In this document: in pieces, positions 60,067 to 64,000 of the stretch | How the letters are laid out: the number at the start of each line of letters is the position of its first letter | Numbering within the stretch: the first letter of the stretch is position 1 | NCBI GenBank assembly: GCA_022496805.1 | Contig: CM040091.1 | Location: 18,652,336-18,716,335 of the forward strand | Length of the DNA: 64,000 nt | Direction: 5' to 3' | From: Pohlia nutans | Taxonomy: Eukaryota > Streptophyta > Bryopsida > Bryales > Mniaceae | The notes under the pieces: generated by a model | What the model saw: only the letters and a program-made list of their open reading frames with translations | What the model was told of the DNA's origin: nothing | The model's database searches: none | Position numbers and translations under genes: made by a program

Positions 60067-60300
60067 CCCCTAAAGGACCAAGAAACCCAAATTGGACCTC
60101 ATTTTTGTTTTAGCAGTTTTGAGTAGGTCCTAAGTGAATCTCTTTTTGTTCAAATTTGTTTATTTTTTGACCAACACATGCAATGTTCTGCACTAATTCC
60201 AGTGATATAAAATCTGGTCCTATCTTGGTTATATTTTTCACAATACAATCAATTGAGTTTTTCATTTTAAAACCATGAATCTTGGTCCTGTAGGGGTTAA
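60063..60300. mobile_element. TTAA-type MITE, inverse orientation to its neighbour
   Basis: Starts TTAACCCCTAAAGGACCAAG and ends GGTCCTGTAGGGGTTAA; its interior runs opposite to the copy at 59828. Ends 52 bp before the GC donor of the RNase H gene. Confidence 0.85.
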
Positions 60301-60559
60301 AGTTTGTAGTAAATTTGTTAAGCTTGAAGAAAAAAGAAGTAACATCACTGGCCTGCAGAGTGGTTGTTGGTTCCAGTGTCCCGGGTAGCGCCGTCAAAGA
60401 AGAGGATCCAGGGAGACTGGGGTTGAGGTCTGGCTCCCATCACATTCCTCTCGAAGAAACGCACATCATGCATCAATTTTTCCTCACTAAAACCTAAGCT
60501 CTCTTCTCCACTTTCTGATATCAATGCTTCTGCATTTGCTGTTGAAGCACTACACCTTT

Positions 60560-62460
60560 TCTATATACAAATGTTGACATATTGCATTGATATTTGTACT
60601 AATCAAACAACATCAATCCAGTCTAAATTCTTCTGCAATCTCTTCTGCAATCTCTTCTGCTCTTTATGATATCAATGTCCCTGCATTTGCATCACATTCT
60701 TTAGCACATTGCACCATTTTTGTTTAGATATTGCACTAGCAAAGTACCATTCTTTAAAGTCCAAACAAGATAGATAGAAACTTGAGGCCAACTTGAATAA
60801 AGTGTTTGTTTGTAATGACAATGGGATCATTGGTGCAAAACTACTCTCCCCTTTCGGGAATAAACACTCTAGTGAGTCAAGTCCAAACAACACCAACCCA
60901 AATATAGCCTAAAATTTAAACTCCTCTACAATCTCTCTTTTTTACTTTATAATATCCTTGCCTTTGCTTTTGAAGCATTGCATTGTTCTCTAAAATGACA
61001 TTTTGGAATATCTTGCAAACTTGTCAAACTATCAGTGATTGTAGCACACTTTGAAACCAAGTAGTAGTCATATTTCGGAAACCTTGGCATTTAGATTTAA
61101 GAGATTAGAGTGTAGATATAGATCTTGAAATACTAAAAAGGAAAATTGTTGTTATTTTGGTTTTATAGCCATACATATGCATTTATACTTACATCATATT
61201 TTTTTTATTGCGTCCCTCGAGCTTCCTCTTGTTGTATCGATGCATTTAAAAAATGGAAGAATAAACATCATGAATACTCAAGATTCAAAAGCATTATGGA
61301 TGATTTCAAAGTGCTATGTAATCTTCACTTAATTCCTATACATAGCCTCCAATGTAATTTTATTTTTTTGAGACATATATAATATTTCTAAAATTCATGA
61401 AAGCACTCGGTTATGAGCTTTGATTTTGAACATTAGGGGAAAGGGTTTGGGATAGTGATGAAGGAAATGGCCAAGAGAGAGAAGGGCAACAAGAGGCGTG
61501 ACGACTGGGTTCCAAGCGTTTTCATCATAAATGTGGTTTATAAAAATGATAGGTGGGAGACAACTCATATTCCAAATGTATGGAAAGTCTATAATGTCAC
61601 CTTTTTTAATATTACATCCTCTCTTTCTTTACCAAACCCTAGGAAATAATCATTCAATTTGAAGTTGTTGTTTTATAAATTCTAACAAAGAAAAATCACA
61701 AGACAAGTGCACAGAAAGTGTTTTTTTGTTTGTGAAACTTGTCTTTGCTCATGAGTGGATCACAAACAACATAAGTGAGTTAACCGGGGAATTAACTAAA
61801 GGGCCAATGCACAGTACGGTTTACTAAATTGGCCTTCAATTTTTGTCTACACTTTGTGCACTAGGTGCATACATTGTAAATTTTTGTCTAAAAGGCTAAC
61901 TTTAAGCCTATTTTGAAATATGTAGCAATGATACGATTACAAAATAATGAAGTGAATAAAATTTTAAATTTATGTACTTGTTAGCTATAAAATAAAAGTT
62001 TGGTTTGTCAAAATGATTTTCTCATGAAGATTTTGAGTATCAAAACTCTCAGTCTAATAACAGTTTGACCAATTTATGATCAATCGTTGAATGTAAACAT
62101 AGTCCAGGTTTGATTCTATACTTGATTTAAAAAAATGTCTCCTTGCAAAATTTCATTCTTAAGCACATTCAAAAAAGAAATCCATCAAAAATGTTTTTAA
62201 AATAGAGAAGATATTCATCTTTACCAAAACTAACACATTTTAAAAATTAAAAATTGAAAAATATTGGATGATATAATTCTTCTTCACATGTTTGAACATT
62301 GATAAATAATTATAACTTAAAATTCCATCCACAACCCTCATTTTTCCTTCTTTTTAAAAAATGTGGTAGTGCACTAGTACAATGCGACGATGCACTATAA
62401 TTTTGAAATAAAATTCCATCAACAAGTATCAATAATCTAAAGATAAAAATTTATGTAGTT
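60560..62460. other. No gene recognised
   Basis: AT-rich sequence with short frames only. Upstream exons of the minus-strand RNase H gene may lie here but none could be supported. Confidence 0.45.
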
Positions 62461-62567
62461 GCAATATATTATTGTAATTATAATTTACATAATTTGTATA
62501 TATATCTATATATCTATATATGAATATATACTTAAAAGCTTTATGATTTTATTCACTACAAAATTCA

Positions 62568-63041
62568 CTAAACTGTTGAAATAATTCTTTTGATGGAATT
62601 TTTTACATCTTGTGAAACATTTTCCGGTAATTCCCAAGATATGAATGTTGAACCGCTAAAATTGCTCGATTTGCTCCAATCTTGAAAAACTTGAGATTTT
62701 AATTTGTGCCAAAACTCGTCCAAAAAAGTGTTTGGATAGTTTAAATCAAACTTTGTTACATCAATTTCGAATCTGAATTTTTTCAATTCTTGTTCAATAT
62801 TGCTTCTACATAATGGACATGTTTTTGAAGATTTGTTAGAACAACTTTGGCTTGTAGACCATTGTAATATGCATTCTGCACAAAAGCGATGTCCACACTT
62901 GGTGGTATATTGGTGATTTGATACATTCTCAAGACAAATAGTACATGCTATGTCATTTAATTGTAAATGGGTTTGTTGATCTTGAGAATTCAATATATCT
63001 TTTGCAAATCTAGCAACATATACAATTACCAATGTTGTCAT
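62568..63041 (-). CDS. RING-finger protein, copy 4 (intact C3HC4)
   Basis: 157 aa, one exon on the minus strand. All eight ligands are present (CTIC, KCGH, FCAEC, CPLC); the residue after the His is Arg instead of Cys. The C-terminal part (LNYPNTFLDEFWHKL, ELPENVSQDVKNS) groups with copy 2 and is shorter at the end. A likely E3 ligase by domain; TATA box at 63161-63168 stands 120 bp upstream. Confidence 0.82.
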   Translation of the reverse strand: MTTLVIVYVARFAKDILNSQDQQTHLQLNDIACTICLENVSNHQYTTKCGHRFCAECILQWSTSQSCSNKSSKTCPLCRSNIEQELKKFRFEIDVTKFDLNYPNTFLDEFWHKLKSQVFQDWSKSSNFSGSTFISWELPENVSQDVKNSIKRIISTV

Positions 63042-63160
63042 TGCGTTACAAAGTCTAAAAGTACGAAAAATGATTCTTTTTTAATAAAAAGTTATACCAT
63101 CCACTGAAATTATACAAATATCATGTTCATTCATAAAATGAAATGAGTATCTACGAAGCT

Positions 63161-63168
63161 TATTTATA
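63161..63168 (-). promoter_or_regulatory. TATA box of RING gene copy 4
   Basis: TATAAATA on the minus strand, ending 120 bp before the ATG at 63041. Confidence 0.55.
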
Positions 63169-64000
63169 TACTTTGTTTTAAAAGCAAAAGATGTAAAGTA
63201 AAAGAGATGAAATTCAAAATCAGGGTTAGAAATATAACGTAAAAGAGATAAAGTAAAAAGATATACAAAGTAAAGAAAAAGATTACAATAATGCATAGGG
63301 CAAATGCATGAAACACTCATACTATTTTGGCCACATCAATTGCGCTAATGATGTGGCCAAAATAGTATGAGTGTTCTATATCTTAAATCTTGAAGTAGTT
63401 AACTAATAGAGCAAAGCTTTATCTTGAAGGAAGATGTCTCCTTTTAATTATAGTTTATATATTTGTGGATTTTTGAAAAGTCATTTTCTATATAAAAGTC
63501 TAGGGCTATGCGATGCTACACACAACCGTAGTGAAAGTTATAATCTATTAATATGTCTTTTGGAATTTACTTCTACATGTGAGCGATTCAAACAATGTTC
63601 ATTTTATTCCTTTTCTTCATTTACATTTGCATTGCATTTTGTTCATTATTGTATGATTTACCGTATGTGAGGGTCAAATTCGGACAATATTGTATCGAAA
63701 TCTAATTTCCACATCATATTTTGAGAGGTCCATGTCACCATAAACCAATCACAAGATGACATGTGGCATTTTTTGACAAAAAACAATTCATTAATGTTGA
63801 AATTGACCACGACGTAGGATATTGTTCATTTTCATTACACATTAATATCCTTAGAAAAGTATCATGACAAAATATGAAAGGAAGACATCGCCAACCTTTT
63901 TCTTTTACAATTTTTTTTAGAAATAGCCTTTTGTGTGTCAAGGAAGGTGTGGGTTAAATCTTATTATGATAGAACTAAACTAAATAAAGAAAAAAAAACC

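Larger units (their letters stand above)
53162..60555 (-). pseudogene. Plant RNase H-like (RVT_3) gene with internal stop
   Basis: Exons on the minus strand, fitted by phase: about 60555-60353, 58765-58578, 56627-56463, 55497-55180, 53584-53162 (stop at 53162). The first gives ...PWILFFDGATRDTGTNNHSA, the second AGIGAVLKNSRGHTVVELKK through KGDSRLVHSQ, the third ERLVEYQRKVMTLSKDF and RADRLANDAID, together an RNase H fold. The last two are Ser-rich tail. Intron 1 needs a GC donor to keep frame. Two faults are visible: the Glu of the DEDD set is Lys (VAKYKAL where the family has AEY), and exon 3 has an in-frame TAA eight codons in (56606-56604), at a position coding in relatives. So this is decaying, non-catalytic, or affected by sequence errors. 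The true 5' end was not found. Introns carry seven MITE or foldback insertions. Confidence 0.7.
62460..64000 (+). mobile_element. RING-bearing element, copy 4, inverted and cut by window end
   Basis: Reverse-complement copy of the RING element body: the conserved upstream sequence, the RING gene and the region after it (ttgcaatatattattg, 62458-62475). The end carrying 'gccgattttt' would lie about 100 bp beyond 64000. The other side diverges from copies 1 and 3 near 62430, before the Helitron-end unit. Confidence 0.65.

Noticed and set aside
1..64000. CRISPR array, prophage, operon or bacterial system
   Set aside because: Tandem repeats here have no spacer structure, and the spliced genes show a plant nuclear genome.

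Overview
The window is nuclear DNA of a land plant. The evidence is spliced genes with GT-AG introns, plastid and mitochondrial proteins with clear plant orthologues (a thylakoid C-terminal processing protease and a complex I B12 subunit), a malectin/LRR receptor-like protein, a COMT-class O-methyltransferase, and GC-richer exons set in very AT-rich intergenic DNA. A hevein domain fused to a GH17 glucanase would be unusual for a flowering plant, and a non-seed plant would fit, but the lineage cannot be fixed from the sequence alone.

Layout. 490-1701: single-exon secreted hevein-GH17 protein. 2632-8169: 14-exon thylakoid protease CtpA with introns full of small transposons. 8592-10709: Helitron-type element carrying a RING-finger gene. 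12372-16757: four-exon O-methyltransferase, preceded by a 66-bp minisatellite. 17000-27800: gene-free repeat land with TTAA-flanked MITEs, foldback elements, and a tRNA-type SINE whose target duplication and empty site are both visible. 27843-29608: second RING copy, directly upstream of the small complex I gene (30108-30326). 30900-33700: more TTAA elements. 34300-35652: decayed LINE 3' part. 35656-37766: third RING element. 38000-46700: no gene recognised, with Tourist-like and TTAA elements. 46758-51060: eight-exon RLP4-like malectin/LRR receptor protein. 53162-about 60550 (minus): multi-exon RNase H-like gene with an in-frame stop and a lost catalytic Glu. 62568 to the window end (minus): fourth RING copy, cut by the window edge.

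The host genes are ordinary, unlinked plant genes and no pathway cluster is seen. The most distinctive content is mobile: (1) a RING gene present four times, in two cases bounded by Helitron signatures (A|TC...CTAG|T) with an internal Helitron terminus, as expected if the gene was captured by read-through; (2) a set of MITE families that all begin and end with TTAA and mostly share CCCCTAAA-type ends, often abutting over one shared TTAA, a piggyBac-like hallmark. All exon models were built by hand from splice sites, reading phase and family similarity, without transcript data.
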